64,000 nucleotides of DNA from the NCBI RefSeq assembly GCF_017745675.1, contig NZ_JAFLJM010000010.1, forward strand, positions 124,001-188,000, given 5' to 3'. The notes under the pieces were generated by a model. It had not been told where the DNA came from. It worked only from the letters and a program-made list of their open reading frames with translations, and made no database searches. The stretch comes from Alkalihalobacillus sp. BA299 (lineage in GTDB: Bacteria > Bacillota > Bacilli > Bacillales > Bacillaceae_F). This document shows positions 45,583-54,892 of this stretch, piece by piece; positions within the stretch are counted from its first letter, which is position 1, and each line of letters starts with the position of its first letter. The position numbers and the translations under genes were made by a program.

Positions 45583-46983
45583 TTAAATTACGCTTTTATT
45601 TAATTCCTCTTCAAACGATGGTTTTTGTCCATTTAAAGGATTTGTTTTCTCTAAGGCATAAGCGAAATTAAGGATCTCTCCTTCTTTAAAGGCCGGCCCG
45701 ATGATTTGCATTCCTACTGGCAACCCTTCACTTATACCACAAGGAACCGAAATAGACGGAAGTCCTGTAAGGTTGGCAGGGCAAGACAAACGAACACCTT
45801 GACTAGTTGTGTCGTTTCCAATGGTAGGAGGAGCAACAGGTAAAGATGGTCCAATGATGACATCGACTTTTTCAAACGCTTTTAAGAATTCGATATCAAT
45901 CATTCTTCTAATTTGTTGTGCTTGGAGATAATCAACACCACTTGGAACCATACCTAATTTCAGGTTCAGTCTTACATCCTCACCGAAATCATTCGGGCGA
46001 TTTTTAATGTTACGATCATGAATGGTTGTTGATTCTGCTAGAATAGTAATATACTCTGCGTACATCGCATATTTAAGAGATGGCACTTTGATTACTTCAA
46101 CGGTTGCACCCAAGCTTTCAAGCTGCTTGATCGCATCTCTAACTGTTTTTTCAATGCCTTTGTCAATATCTTGGAAGAAATAATCTTCAATTACACCGAT
46201 GACTTTTCCTTTAATATCACCTGTTAGATAACTAGAAAATGTCTCAATTGGTTTCTCAATGGTTGTAGGATCTTTTTCATCATAGCCTGCAATATACTCA
46301 AGAAGAATTGCAGAATCTTCGACTGTTTTGGTCATTGGACCAATATGGTCTAAGCTCCAAGATAAAGGGAAACATCCATACTTACTAACACGACCGTGCG
46401 TAGGCTTTAAACCCACAATACCACACGCTGCTGCTGGCATCCGAATCGAGCCACCCGTGTCGGTACCTAACGAAGCAATCGTCATATCTGCTGCAACAGC
46501 TGCACCAGATCCTCCACTTGAACCCATTGGATTTCTTTTAAGATCCCAAGGGTTACGACAAGCCCCAAAATGTGGGTTGTCTGTTGTCGCCCCCCATGCA
46601 TATTCATGCATATTTAATTTTCCTGTAAAAACCGATCCCGCTTCTTTTAGCTTTACTACAACTGTTGCATCAAAATCTGGAACAGATTCTTTATGAATTT
46701 TTGATCCGTAAGTAACTGTTTCCCCTTTAAAATTAAGAATGTCTTTTAACGCTAATGGAATTCCATGCAAAATCCCCTTGTAATCTCCAGCACTGATTTC
46801 AGCCTCCGCTGCCCTGGCAGCCCGAAGAGCTGTTTCCTCATTAATGTCAATGTAGGCATTGATGGTTGGGTTATATTCTTTCGTTCTTTTTAAAACTGAT
46901 TCCGTGATTTCAACAGGTGATAGTTTCTTAGATTTCACTAAGGGAGCTAATTCAGCAATCGTTTTTTTAGCAAGTTCACTCAT
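45583..46983 (-). CDS. Amidase-signature enzyme 1
   Basis: A 466-residue AS-family amidohydrolase. The catalytic triad is visible as Lys in GIPLALKDI, cis-Ser in GSSGGSGAAVAADM and nucleophile Ser in TDTGGSIRMPAAACG. Family members cleave amides, allophanate or carboxybiuret, or amidate tRNA (GatA). The presence of two paralogues beside it and no gatB argues against GatA. Start ATG 46983 follows GGAGGGGAAATAAT; the upstream extension to 47019 is inside the preceding small gene. That gene, a GatC-like peptide ending 1 base before, suggests this amidase works with a partner subunit. Confidence 0.9.
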   Translation of the reverse strand: MSELAKKTIAELAPLVKSKKLSPVEITESVLKRTKEYNPTINAYIDINEETALRAARAAEAEISAGDYKGILHGIPLALKDILNFKGETVTYGSKIHKESVPDFDATVVVKLKEAGSVFTGKLNMHEYAWGATTDNPHFGACRNPWDLKRNPMGSSGGSGAAVAADMTIASLGTDTGGSIRMPAAACGIVGLKPTHGRVSKYGCFPLSWSLDHIGPMTKTVEDSAILLEYIAGYDEKDPTTIEKPIETFSSYLTGDIKGKVIGVIEDYFFQDIDKGIEKTVRDAIKQLESLGATVEVIKVPSLKYAMYAEYITILAESTTIHDRNIKNRPNDFGEDVRLNLKLGMVPSGVDYLQAQQIRRMIDIEFLKAFEKVDVIIGPSLPVAPPTIGNDTTSQGVRLSCPANLTGLPSISVPCGISEGLPVGMQIIGPAFKEGEILNFAYALEKTNPLNGQKPSFEEELNKSVI

Positions 46984-46984
46984 A

Positions 46985-47155
46985 TTATTTCCCCTCCTTT
47001 GGAGCATGGCAAAGGGCAATATCTAAGTCATTTTGGAGGACATCCTCTAAATCCTGTTTTAACGCTTGAATCGCATCCCATTGAGCTTGAAGTGCTAAAC
47101 TTTCCTCTTCCGTAACTTCAATTCCTTTTGCTGTTAATAGATCATACATTGTCAT
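46985..47155 (-). CDS. 56-residue GatC/AtzG-like amidase partner (candidate)
   Basis: A short gene with start ATG 47155 behind AGAGGAGTG, and stop one base before amidase 1. The protein (LLTAKGIEVTEEESLALQAQ, then a helix with LKQDLEDVLQNDLDIALCH) is helical and acidic and ends with a DIALCHAPK-like tail, the arrangement of small GatC-like subunits that wrap around amidase-signature enzymes such as AtzE. I infer a partner role from size, position and a second, broken example at 45381-45485 in front of the broken amidase. Confidence 0.65.
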   Translation of the reverse strand: MTMYDLLTAKGIEVTEEESLALQAQWDAIQALKQDLEDVLQNDLDIALCHAPKEGK

Positions 47156-47197
47156 ATGAAAACACTCCTCTTTTTATAATTTATTTCATTGCTACTG

Positions 47198-48622
47198 TTA
47201 ATTTGTTAATAACTCTTTTAAATTTGGCTTCCTCGTAAACTGCGGGTTGGACTTCTCAAAAGCGTAAGCGAAATTTAACACTTCTTTTTCTTGGAAAGCA
47301 GCTCCCATTATTTGCAAGCCTACTGGAAGACCGTCGCTAAACCCACATGGAATTGAGACTGCGGGAATTCCTACTAAGTTTCCTGGGCTTGTTAAACGGA
47401 TTAAACTAGCTAATGCTGGATATTCTTTTCCATCAATAGTAACCATCTCATCTCCAATCGTAGGTGGCAGGGCTGGTAAAGTTGGAGATATCAACACATC
47501 TACCTGACTAAAAACCGTTGCAAATTCTTTGATCATCATCGTACGAACTTGCTGGCCTTGAAGATAATCTACAGCTGATGGGATGTTGCTAAATTTCAAT
47601 AAATGTTGAACATCTGAACCATATTGATCCAGCTGATTCATAAAGTTGTTTCGGTGGATTGTCGCTGACTCTGCCATAAATGTAATGTATTCTGTATATT
47701 CTGAATATTTTAATGATGGAATTTTCACCAGTTCCACTTTCGCTCCTAGAGATTCTAGCTGCAGTATGGCAGCTTCAACAAGCTGTTTTACATTGCTGTC
47801 AACCGTATTGAAAAAGTAATCTTCCTCAATTCCAATGACTTTTCCCTTAATGTCACCCGTTAAGGAAGAAGCATAGTTTTCAACTGGCTTATCAATTGTA
47901 GTAGGATCTTTTTCATCATACCCAGCAATATATTCTAGCAATACAGCAGTGTCTTCCACTGTTTTTGTCATAGGACCGATATGATCTAACGACCAAGATA
48001 ACAGGAAGCATCCATATTTGCTCACTCGTCCATGTGTAGGCTTTAACCCAACAATTCCGCATGCTGAAGCAGGAATTCGAACAGAACCAGCCGTATCTGT
48101 ACCAAGAGATGCAATCGTTAAATCTGCTGCGACTACGGCGGCAGAGCCCCCACTAGACCCTCCAGGAATTTTTTCGATATTCCATGGGTTCCGACAAGGT
48201 CCATAATGGGGATTGTTGTTTGTAGGTCCGTATGCATATTCATGCAAATTAAGTTTTCCAGTAAATGTTATTCCTGCCTTTTTTAACTTTGATACGACAG
48301 TAGCATCCTCGCTAGAAATAAAACTTTGATGAATTTTTGAACCGAATGTAACTCGCTCGTTTTCAAAGTGAAGGATATCTTTAAGCGCTAGTGGAATTCC
48401 GTGCAAGGTTCCTTTGTAAATTCCTTGGCTGATTTCAGCTTCTGCTTGCTTAGCTGCTTTTAATGCTTTTTCCTCATCAATACTAATAAAAGCATTAATT
48501 TGAGCATTGTAATCCTTAGCCTGGTTTAATACTGATTTTGTTATATCAACTGGTGAGATTTCTTTAGATTTGATCAAGGGGGCTAATTCAGCAATCGTTT
48601 TCTGGAAAAGCGGTTGTTCCAT
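47198..48622 (-). CDS. Amidase-signature enzyme 2
   Basis: A 474-residue paralogue of amidases 1 and 3. Catalytic Lys is in GIPLALKDI, cis-Ser and Ser in GGSSGGSAAVVAADL and TDTAGSVRIPASACG. A short insertion (ATIGDEMVTIDGKEYPALAS region near residue 400) sets it apart. Start ATG 48622 follows GGAAGGAATG; an upstream frame extension to 48664 is dropped. It lies third-last in the operon. The substrate is unknown, and no GatC-like gene precedes it, so it may act alone. Confidence 0.9.
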   Translation of the reverse strand: MEQPLFQKTIAELAPLIKSKEISPVDITKSVLNQAKDYNAQINAFISIDEEKALKAAKQAEAEISQGIYKGTLHGIPLALKDILHFENERVTFGSKIHQSFISSEDATVVSKLKKAGITFTGKLNLHEYAYGPTNNNPHYGPCRNPWNIEKIPGGSSGGSAAVVAADLTIASLGTDTAGSVRIPASACGIVGLKPTHGRVSKYGCFLLSWSLDHIGPMTKTVEDTAVLLEYIAGYDEKDPTTIDKPVENYASSLTGDIKGKVIGIEEDYFFNTVDSNVKQLVEAAILQLESLGAKVELVKIPSLKYSEYTEYITFMAESATIHRNNFMNQLDQYGSDVQHLLKFSNIPSAVDYLQGQQVRTMMIKEFATVFSQVDVLISPTLPALPPTIGDEMVTIDGKEYPALASLIRLTSPGNLVGIPAVSIPCGFSDGLPVGLQIMGAAFQEKEVLNFAYAFEKSNPQFTRKPNLKELLTN

Positions 48623-48710
48623 TCCATCATTCCTTCCATTATTTCTAAAGAAAACCTGTTTCACTTTTAATCATTTCCTTAGATTGATAGGTTAATATAG
48701 AAATGTTAGA

Positions 48711-50105
48711 TTAAATTAATACTTTATTTAGGTTAGGTTTTTTCCCTTGAAGCGGATTGGTTTTTTCAAACGCATAAGCAATGTTTAAAATCAAAGTTTC
48801 ACTAAATCCCGGCCCAATTATTTGCATACCAACTGGAAGCCCTTCGCTAAACCCGCAAGGAACCGAAATTGCAGGTAAACCTGTCAAATTAGCAGGAGCC
48901 ATTAAACGAACAGATTCTCCAACGACATTATCATCTCCGATTTTTGGAGCTGTAAACGGAAGCTGTGGAGAAACTAGTACATCTACTTTTTCAAATACGC
49001 TCGAAAACTCTCGTTTCATGATCGTTCTAATTTGTTGAGCTTGTAAGTAATCTACTGCAGAAGGTACTTCCCCTAGTTTCAAAAGGCACTGGACATCTGC
49101 ACCAAAATCTTCTGGACGCATCTTAATATTCTTTTGATGAATGGTTGTTGCTTCGGTAATAATGGTGGTCATTTCAGCAAAGACGGTATATTGTAAGGAA
49201 GGTAATTTGACAATTTCGATCTTCGCACCAAGTTGTTCTAATTTTTTAATGCCTTCTCTGACAACATTCTCTACACCACTTTCTATATTATTAAAAAAGT
49301 AATCTTCTTCGATTCCAATTACTTTTCCTTTGATATCTCCAGTTAACCATTTGGAGTATTCAATCGAGTGTGTATACTGAGTTGTAATATCCTTGTCGTC
49401 TTGACCAGCAATATACTCTAGCATTATTGCGTTATCTTCGACTGTTTTGGTCATCGGTCCAATATGATCTAATGACCATGCTAGAGGAAAGCAACCATAT
49501 TTGCTCACAAGACCATGAGTTGGTTTTAATCCAACAATTCCACATAGAGCAGCAGGCCCTCGGACAGAACCACCAGTATCCGTTCCTAACGAACCAATCG
49601 TCATATCTGCAATGACAGCAGCTCCTGATCCACCGCTAGATCCTCCTGGAATTCTTTCAAGGTCCCAAGGATTTCTGCACGGTCCAAAATGAGGATTATT
49701 CGTTGTCCCTCCCCATGCGTATTCATGCATATTCAGCTTTCCAGTGAAAATAGCGCCTGCCTCTTTTAATTTAGAGACAACTGTCGCATCTTCTGTTGAT
49801 CGGAAGTTTTGATGAATTTTAGAACCTATTGACGTTTTTTCATCTTTAAAATAAAGAATATCTTTGAGGGCAAGAGGGATCCCATGCAGTTTCCCTCGGT
49901 ATCCTCCTTGACTAATTTCATCCTCAGCAATCCTAGCTGTCGCTAATGCATTTTCTTCGGTGATGTCAACATAGGCATTAATTTGGGGATTATACTTTTT
50001 GGCCTGGCTTAAAACGGATTGGGTCAACTCAACAGGTGATATCATTTTGTTTTGTACTAAGGGGGCTAACTTAGAGATACTCATACGAAACAATTGATCA
50101 TCCAT
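48711..50105 (-). CDS. Amidase-signature enzyme 3
   Basis: A 464-residue paralogue: Lys in GIPLALKDI, Ser residues in GGSSGGSGAAVIADM and TDTGGSVRGPAALCG. Its KLNMHEYAWGGTTNNPHFGPC stretch is close to that of amidase 1. The start ATG follows AAGGAGACTAAGAA, 12 bases after the nitrilase stop. The position of the oxyanion-side residue differs (RGP rather than RMP or RIP), which may change substrate fit. Probably cytoplasmic. Confidence 0.9.
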   Translation of the reverse strand: MDDQLFRMSISKLAPLVQNKMISPVELTQSVLSQAKKYNPQINAYVDITEENALATARIAEDEISQGGYRGKLHGIPLALKDILYFKDEKTSIGSKIHQNFRSTEDATVVSKLKEAGAIFTGKLNMHEYAWGGTTNNPHFGPCRNPWDLERIPGGSSGGSGAAVIADMTIGSLGTDTGGSVRGPAALCGIVGLKPTHGLVSKYGCFPLAWSLDHIGPMTKTVEDNAIMLEYIAGQDDKDITTQYTHSIEYSKWLTGDIKGKVIGIEEDYFFNNIESGVENVVREGIKKLEQLGAKIEIVKLPSLQYTVFAEMTTIITEATTIHQKNIKMRPEDFGADVQCLLKLGEVPSAVDYLQAQQIRTIMKREFSSVFEKVDVLVSPQLPFTAPKIGDDNVVGESVRLMAPANLTGLPAISVPCGFSEGLPVGMQIIGPGFSETLILNIAYAFEKTNPLQGKKPNLNKVLI

Positions 50106-50117
50106 TTCTTAGTCTCC

Positions 50118-50975
50118 TTAATTATTAATTTTTTCTACCACTTGATAGATTTCTTCTCGTCGATCACCCATAATAGAATTTAACTTTGTTTTCGATTTTC
50201 CGCATTGTGCTTTTGATAAGTCACAAGTAGCCAGCAACAACTCTTCTTTATCAACGCTTGCAGGGCCAGAAACACACCAGCCATCAGAATCCACGATCAC
50301 ACTGCTACCTATGAAAGGTTGCCCTCGCTCAACGCCGACTCGATCTGCACAGGCAACAAAGACACTGTTCATATGCGCATTGGCTTGCGCTACATGAACC
50401 GCCATTCGTTTTTCTTCATTTGGTTGGTTAGCCATTGGAACCCAATTGGTTGCTACACAGACTAAATCAACACCTTGTTTAGCATAGACACGAAAAGCTT
50501 CTGGGAACCAAATGTCATAGCACACTAGAATTCCAATCTTACCGTATTTCGTCTCAAACACAGGAAAACCTAAATCCCCTTCCTCAAAATAAAGCTTTTC
50601 TTCATTCCAGAGGTGATTTTTCCTATACGTCCCTATATAGCCTTCAGGTCCAATAAGAACAGCTGAGTTATAAAGCTTATCACCTTCTTTTTCATGAATC
50701 CCAGCTACAATATATACATCGTTTTGTTTGGCAGCATGAAGCCATGATTGAATAGTAGATCCATTCGGGATCTCTTCTGCAAGCGATAGAGCTTCCATCC
50801 GACTCTTAAATACATAACCAGAATTACATAATTCAGGAAGAACAATAATATTTGCCCCTTTATTACTTGCTTGATTGATAAGTTCAATTGTTTTTCTCGT
50901 ATTTCCTGAGATATCCCCAAATACTGGCTCCATCTGTATGCAAGCAATATTAACTAAGTTTTCTTTGTGGTTCAT
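50118..50975 (-). CDS. Nitrilase-superfamily amidohydrolase
   Basis: A 285-residue carbon-nitrogen hydrolase. The Glu-Lys-Cys triad reads VLPELCNSGY, YRKNHLWNEE and VCYDIWFPE. The pattern suits omega-amidase, aliphatic amidase or N-carbamoyl amino acid/amine hydrolases more than true nitrilases. The ATG at 50975 (NHKENLVNIACIQMEP) overlaps the end of oppF by 26 bases; the longer frame to 51140 is a shadow. It sits between an importer and three amidases, so it is likely a step in the breakdown of an imported amide. Confidence 0.88.
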   Translation of the reverse strand: MNHKENLVNIACIQMEPVFGDISGNTRKTIELINQASNKGANIIVLPELCNSGYVFKSRMEALSLAEEIPNGSTIQSWLHAAKQNDVYIVAGIHEKEGDKLYNSAVLIGPEGYIGTYRKNHLWNEEKLYFEEGDLGFPVFETKYGKIGILVCYDIWFPEAFRVYAKQGVDLVCVATNWVPMANQPNEEKRMAVHVAQANAHMNSVFVACADRVGVERGQPFIGSSVIVDSDGWCVSGPASVDKEELLLATCDLSKAQCGKSKTKLNSIMGDRREEIYQVVEKINN

Positions 50976-51948
50976 CTTGGAATTCAACTCCCTCTTCTGT
51001 AGGTGGGTTATAACATGCATACTGATGACCACCTTCAAGGTGTACAACTTCTGGATGTGCCTCATAACAAACTTCTGTGGCATAGGCGCATTTTTCAGAA
51101 AAAACACATCCTCCTCCTCTCCCAGTAGTTTCATTAACATTATCTAACAACGGCTTTTTATCTAAAGATAAAACAGAGTCAAGTAACATTCTTGAAACGG
51201 GATGGTAGGGAGTTTGATATAACGTGTCACTATCTGCTAACTCTACTAACCTTCCTTTATACAATACAGCTACACGGTCACAGAAAAATTTAATGATACT
51301 TAAGTTGTGTCCTATAAATAAGTAGGTCAAGTTAAACTCCTCTTGAAGATCAAGTAATAGATTAAGAATTTGAGCTTGGATAGACACGTCTAGTGCTGAA
51401 GTCGGTTCATCTAAAACTAAAAACTCGGGTTTCAATGCTAGTGCTCTGGCAATGCCGATCCTTTGTCTTTGCCCCCCTGAAAACTCATGTGGATACCTGA
51501 CAAAATGCTCTTCTTTTAAACCCACTTTTACTAATAATTTAAGAACTTCTTCCTCAGCCTCCTTTCTCTTATTAGCAACTCCCAATCGTAACATTGGATT
51601 TACGATTTGCTCGCCAATTGTTTTTCTAGGATTGAATGAAGAAGCACTGTCCTGAAAAATGATTTGCATTTTTCGATAATATTCTTTCATTTCCTTATGA
51701 GAAAGGTTGGTAATGTCTTTCCCGTCATAAATAATCTTACCTGAAGAAGGTTCTAATAATCTTAAAACCATTCTCCCAATCGTCGATTTACCTGAACCCG
51801 ATTCACCAATTAAACCAATAATTTCACCTTTTTTGATCGTCAAGTCAATTCCATTTACAGCCTTAAATGTCTTAGAGTTTTTTTTAAAGAAACCATTTCC
51901 TAATGTGAATTCCTTTTCTAAGCCCTGAACTTCTAATAAGTTATGCAT
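50950..51948 (-). CDS. oppF: Oligopeptide-type ABC transporter ATPase (OppF/DppF)
   Basis: A 332-residue ABC ATPase. Walker A GESGSGKS, signature FSGGQRQRIGIARAL and Walker B FLVLDEPTSALD are complete, and the C-terminal CVFSEKCAYATEVCYEAHP Cys-rich extension is that of OppF-type subunits. It pairs with oppD to power import. Start ATG 51948 follows AGGAGGAAGCTT and overlaps the oppD stop by eight bases. Confidence 0.93.
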   Translation of the reverse strand: MHNLLEVQGLEKEFTLGNGFFKKNSKTFKAVNGIDLTIKKGEIIGLIGESGSGKSTIGRMVLRLLEPSSGKIIYDGKDITNLSHKEMKEYYRKMQIIFQDSASSFNPRKTIGEQIVNPMLRLGVANKRKEAEEEVLKLLVKVGLKEEHFVRYPHEFSGGQRQRIGIARALALKPEFLVLDEPTSALDVSIQAQILNLLLDLQEEFNLTYLFIGHNLSIIKFFCDRVAVLYKGRLVELADSDTLYQTPYHPVSRMLLDSVLSLDKKPLLDNVNETTGRGGGCVFSEKCAYATEVCYEAHPEVVHLEGGHQYACYNPPTEEGVEFQDEPQRKLS

Positions 51949-52942
51949 AAGCTTCCTCCTCATTAAAGCAACGCACTAAATGACCATTCTCTTTAATGCT
52001 TACTTTAGGAAATTTATTTTGACACTCACTTGTTGCCTCATTACATCGACTGTAAAAACTGCAACCAGTAGGAAGATTCAATAAATCAGGTGGCGATCCA
52101 CCTATCTGTTGTAGACGTTTCTTCTTCCATGTCGTATTAGTTTCCCGTGCGTCTAAAGACGTCTCAGGCATAGCATTCATTAAACCTTTTGTATATGGAT
52201 GCTTTGGTTTTGAGAGAATTTCTTGCGTCTTTCCATATTCAACAATACGCCCAGCATACATAACGGATACATAATCACAAAGGTTGGCTACAACTCCAAA
52301 ATCATGTGTGATAAATAAAATACTAGTGTTCAATTCTTTGTTGATCTTTTTTAATAAGGCTAGTATCTGCATTTGAATGGTGGCATCCAATGCGGTTGTT
52401 GGTTCATCTGCAATTAATAATTTAGGTTTACAACTTAATGCCATTGCAATCATTGCCCTTTGACGCATTCCACCACTTAAAGCATGTGGAAATGAGTTTA
52501 ACACTCGGTCGGGATCATGAATGCCAACCAAATCCAGTAAATTATTTGCTTCTTCAAGTGCTGCCTTTTTTGATAGTCCCTGTCTATATCGAATAATTTC
52601 TAGCATTTGATTTCCAACTGTAAAAGAGGGATCCATCGCTGTTAAAGGATTTTGGAAAATCATTGCAATATCATTGCCTCGAATTTTGCGATATTCTTTT
52701 TCTGTTTTCTCGACTAAATTAATACCTTCATAATTAATTGAACCATTGGCAATTTTTCCATTCGGTTTAGGAATAAGACCTAAAATCGATAGACCTGTAA
52801 TACTTTTCCCTGAACCTGACTCTCCTACAAGAGCCATAATTTCACCAGCTTTAATCTTTAAATCTACACCATTCACTGCTCTTACTAAGCCATTTGGAGT
52901 AGAGAATTGGACTTCTAAATTTTTAATTTCAAGTAAAGTCAT
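51941..52942 (-). CDS. oppD: Oligopeptide-type ABC transporter ATPase (OppD/DppD)
   Basis: A 333-residue ABC ATPase: Walker A GESGSGKS, signature LSGGMRQRAMIAMAL and Walker B LLIADEPTTALD. The C-terminal GCSFYSRCNEATSECQNKFP is the conserved extension. The ATG at 52942 follows GAGAGGAGAG. It forms a heterodimer with OppF. Confidence 0.93.
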   Translation of the reverse strand: MTLLEIKNLEVQFSTPNGLVRAVNGVDLKIKAGEIMALVGESGSGKSITGLSILGLIPKPNGKIANGSINYEGINLVEKTEKEYRKIRGNDIAMIFQNPLTAMDPSFTVGNQMLEIIRYRQGLSKKAALEEANNLLDLVGIHDPDRVLNSFPHALSGGMRQRAMIAMALSCKPKLLIADEPTTALDATIQMQILALLKKINKELNTSILFITHDFGVVANLCDYVSVMYAGRIVEYGKTQEILSKPKHPYTKGLMNAMPETSLDARETNTTWKKKRLQQIGGSPPDLLNLPTGCSFYSRCNEATSECQNKFPKVSIKENGHLVRCFNEEEAYA

Positions 52943-52959
52943 AATCATCTCTCCTCTCA

Positions 52960-53865
52960 TTATTGTGTACGTTTAAATGGATCTAAAGCATCTCGCAACC
53001 CATCACCTAACCAGTTAAAAGCCGTTGCAACAATTAAAATAACAAGCCCTGGGATTGTCGCCACATGAGGAGCACCTTGCGTTAAGACGGATAATCCCCC
53101 TGCTGTCATCCTCCCCCAATCTGCATCAGGTGGTTGAATCCCTAGTCCAAGGAAACTTAACCCTGCCGCAAAAACGATCATAACGCCTGTTAACGTTGTT
53201 GCGTAAACAATCAAGTCAGAAACAACATTTGGTAAGATTTCTTTAAATAAAATCTCAAATTTATTAGCCCCTAAAGCTCTAGCTGCCTCAACATACTCTT
53301 TTGTTTTTTCTGTTACTGTCGATGTGTAAACGACTCTTGTCATGTAAGGTAATAAAACAAGACAGATCGAAAGCATAATCGCAGTCATCCCAGAGCCAAC
53401 AATCGCAGCAATTGCTACTGCTAATAAAACCATTGGAAATGCAAACAAAACATCAAGTAATCGCATGATGATTTCACCAAGGCGTTGGAAATATCCAGCA
53501 ACTAACCCAAGAGATAGACTCACCGCAAACATGAACAAAATCGGAACAATAGCAGAAACTAATGAAAGTCTTCCTCCCCAAATGAGCCGACTCAGTATAT
53601 CTCTTCCTTGATCATCTAACCCTAAAATATGGCCAGCTGTCCCGATTCCCATTAATCGTTTCGATCCATCCGTTACGTTTGGATCATAAGGGGCAATAAT
53701 AGGTGCTAGGATCGAAGCGATTATTGCAATTGCGATAATAATAGCACCTGTAATCGCTAGCTTATCTTTTTTGAATACTCGAATCGATTGTTTAAATGCA
53801 TTGCTCCCTAAAAAAATTTGCGTATTTGTTACAGGCTGCTTATCAATAGTTAAATTTTTTGACAT
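52960..53865 (-). CDS. oppC: Oligopeptide-type ABC transporter permease (OppC/DppC)
   Basis: A 301-residue inner permease with an N-terminal OppC leader helix (ITGAIIIAIAIIASILAPIIAPYDPN), five further helices and the ATPase-contact EAARALGANKFEILFKEILPN motif. It forms the channel with OppB. The start follows GGAGGGTAAAAAGGAG. Confidence 0.93.
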   Translation of the reverse strand: MSKNLTIDKQPVTNTQIFLGSNAFKQSIRVFKKDKLAITGAIIIAIAIIASILAPIIAPYDPNVTDGSKRLMGIGTAGHILGLDDQGRDILSRLIWGGRLSLVSAIVPILFMFAVSLSLGLVAGYFQRLGEIIMRLLDVLFAFPMVLLAVAIAAIVGSGMTAIMLSICLVLLPYMTRVVYTSTVTEKTKEYVEAARALGANKFEILFKEILPNVVSDLIVYATTLTGVMIVFAAGLSFLGLGIQPPDADWGRMTAGGLSVLTQGAPHVATIPGLVILIVATAFNWLGDGLRDALDPFKRTQ

Positions 53866-53880
53866 CTCCTTTTTACCCTC

Positions 53881-54828
53881 CTAGTTTTTTAACCTTGGAT
53901 TTAATGACGTTACGATGAGGTCATTTATCAAGTTCAATACTACGAAACTGATGGCAATAAATAAAACACCCGCTTGAATCATCGGAACATCTTGAGCGTT
54001 AATAGAAGTATATAATTGACTTCCAATTCCTGGCCAAGAGAAAACAACTTCTACGAATAAAGCTCCGCCAAGCAAATACCCAATTTGTAATCCAGACATG
54101 TTTAATAGTGGCGGAAGGATATTTCTAAATACATGTTTACCGATAATTTTAGATTCTGGTATCCCATTGGCACGGAACGTTTTAATATAATCCGCATTTA
54201 ACACCTCAATAATGCTACTACGCGTTAACCTAGCAATAACTGCTAATGATACTGTTGCTGTCGCAAAGGCTGGTAAAATAATATGTTGCAGTAAACCTCC
54301 AAAACTAGGACCAGTTCTCATATTATACATTCCAGATGACGGTAACCAACCTAATTGAATGGAAAAGAACCACATGATCACAATCGCTAACCAGAAAACA
54401 GGAGTGTTAGCTCCAAACTGAGCTAAAAACATAATAAAACGATCAAAGAAAGTGTACTTTCTTAGCGCAGCAACTAACCCAATAAGGACGCCACCCAAAA
54501 GGCAAATAATAAGTGCTCCTGCAGTTAAAATTAATGTATTAATTAATTTTGGAAATAAAAAGTCTCCCACTGGAATCCGCATTGCGATCGAAGTTCCTAA
54601 ATCTCCTTGAAGAACGTCCAGTAACCATATTCCGTATTGAACGAAAAATGGTTGATCTAATCCAAGTTCAGCACTTAATTCAAGTACCGCTTTTTCTGTT
54701 GCCGCTTGACCGAGGATAATTCTAGCAGGATCGCCTGGAATCAAGTACACCATCAAAAACACTAAGAATGAAACACCTAATAGGATGGGAATGATAGATA
54801 ATATTCTTTTCAATAAATAAACAAGCAT
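53881..54828 (-). CDS. oppB: Oligopeptide-type ABC transporter permease (OppB/DppB)
   Basis: A 315-residue permease: the family start LLKRILSIIPILLGVSFLVF and LIPGDPARIILG, the ATPase-contact RANGIPESKIIGKHVFRN segment, and the C-terminal VVEVVFSWPGIG. It has six membrane helices. The start follows AGGAGGATATGT. Confidence 0.93.
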   Translation of the reverse strand: MLVYLLKRILSIIPILLGVSFLVFLMVYLIPGDPARIILGQAATEKAVLELSAELGLDQPFFVQYGIWLLDVLQGDLGTSIAMRIPVGDFLFPKLINTLILTAGALIICLLGGVLIGLVAALRKYTFFDRFIMFLAQFGANTPVFWLAIVIMWFFSIQLGWLPSSGMYNMRTGPSFGGLLQHIILPAFATATVSLAVIARLTRSSIIEVLNADYIKTFRANGIPESKIIGKHVFRNILPPLLNMSGLQIGYLLGGALFVEVVFSWPGIGSQLYTSINAQDVPMIQAGVLFIAISFVVLNLINDLIVTSLNPRLKN

Positions 54829-54892
54829 ACATATCCTCCTATCTTGTTAGAATGTAGGTTGCTAGTATAATATCTAGCAACCTACTTTCGTT

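Noticed and set aside
45583-50105. One of the amidases as GatA of the tRNA amidotransferase
   Set aside because: There is no gatB, there are three paralogues, and the neighbours are transport and amidohydrolase genes.
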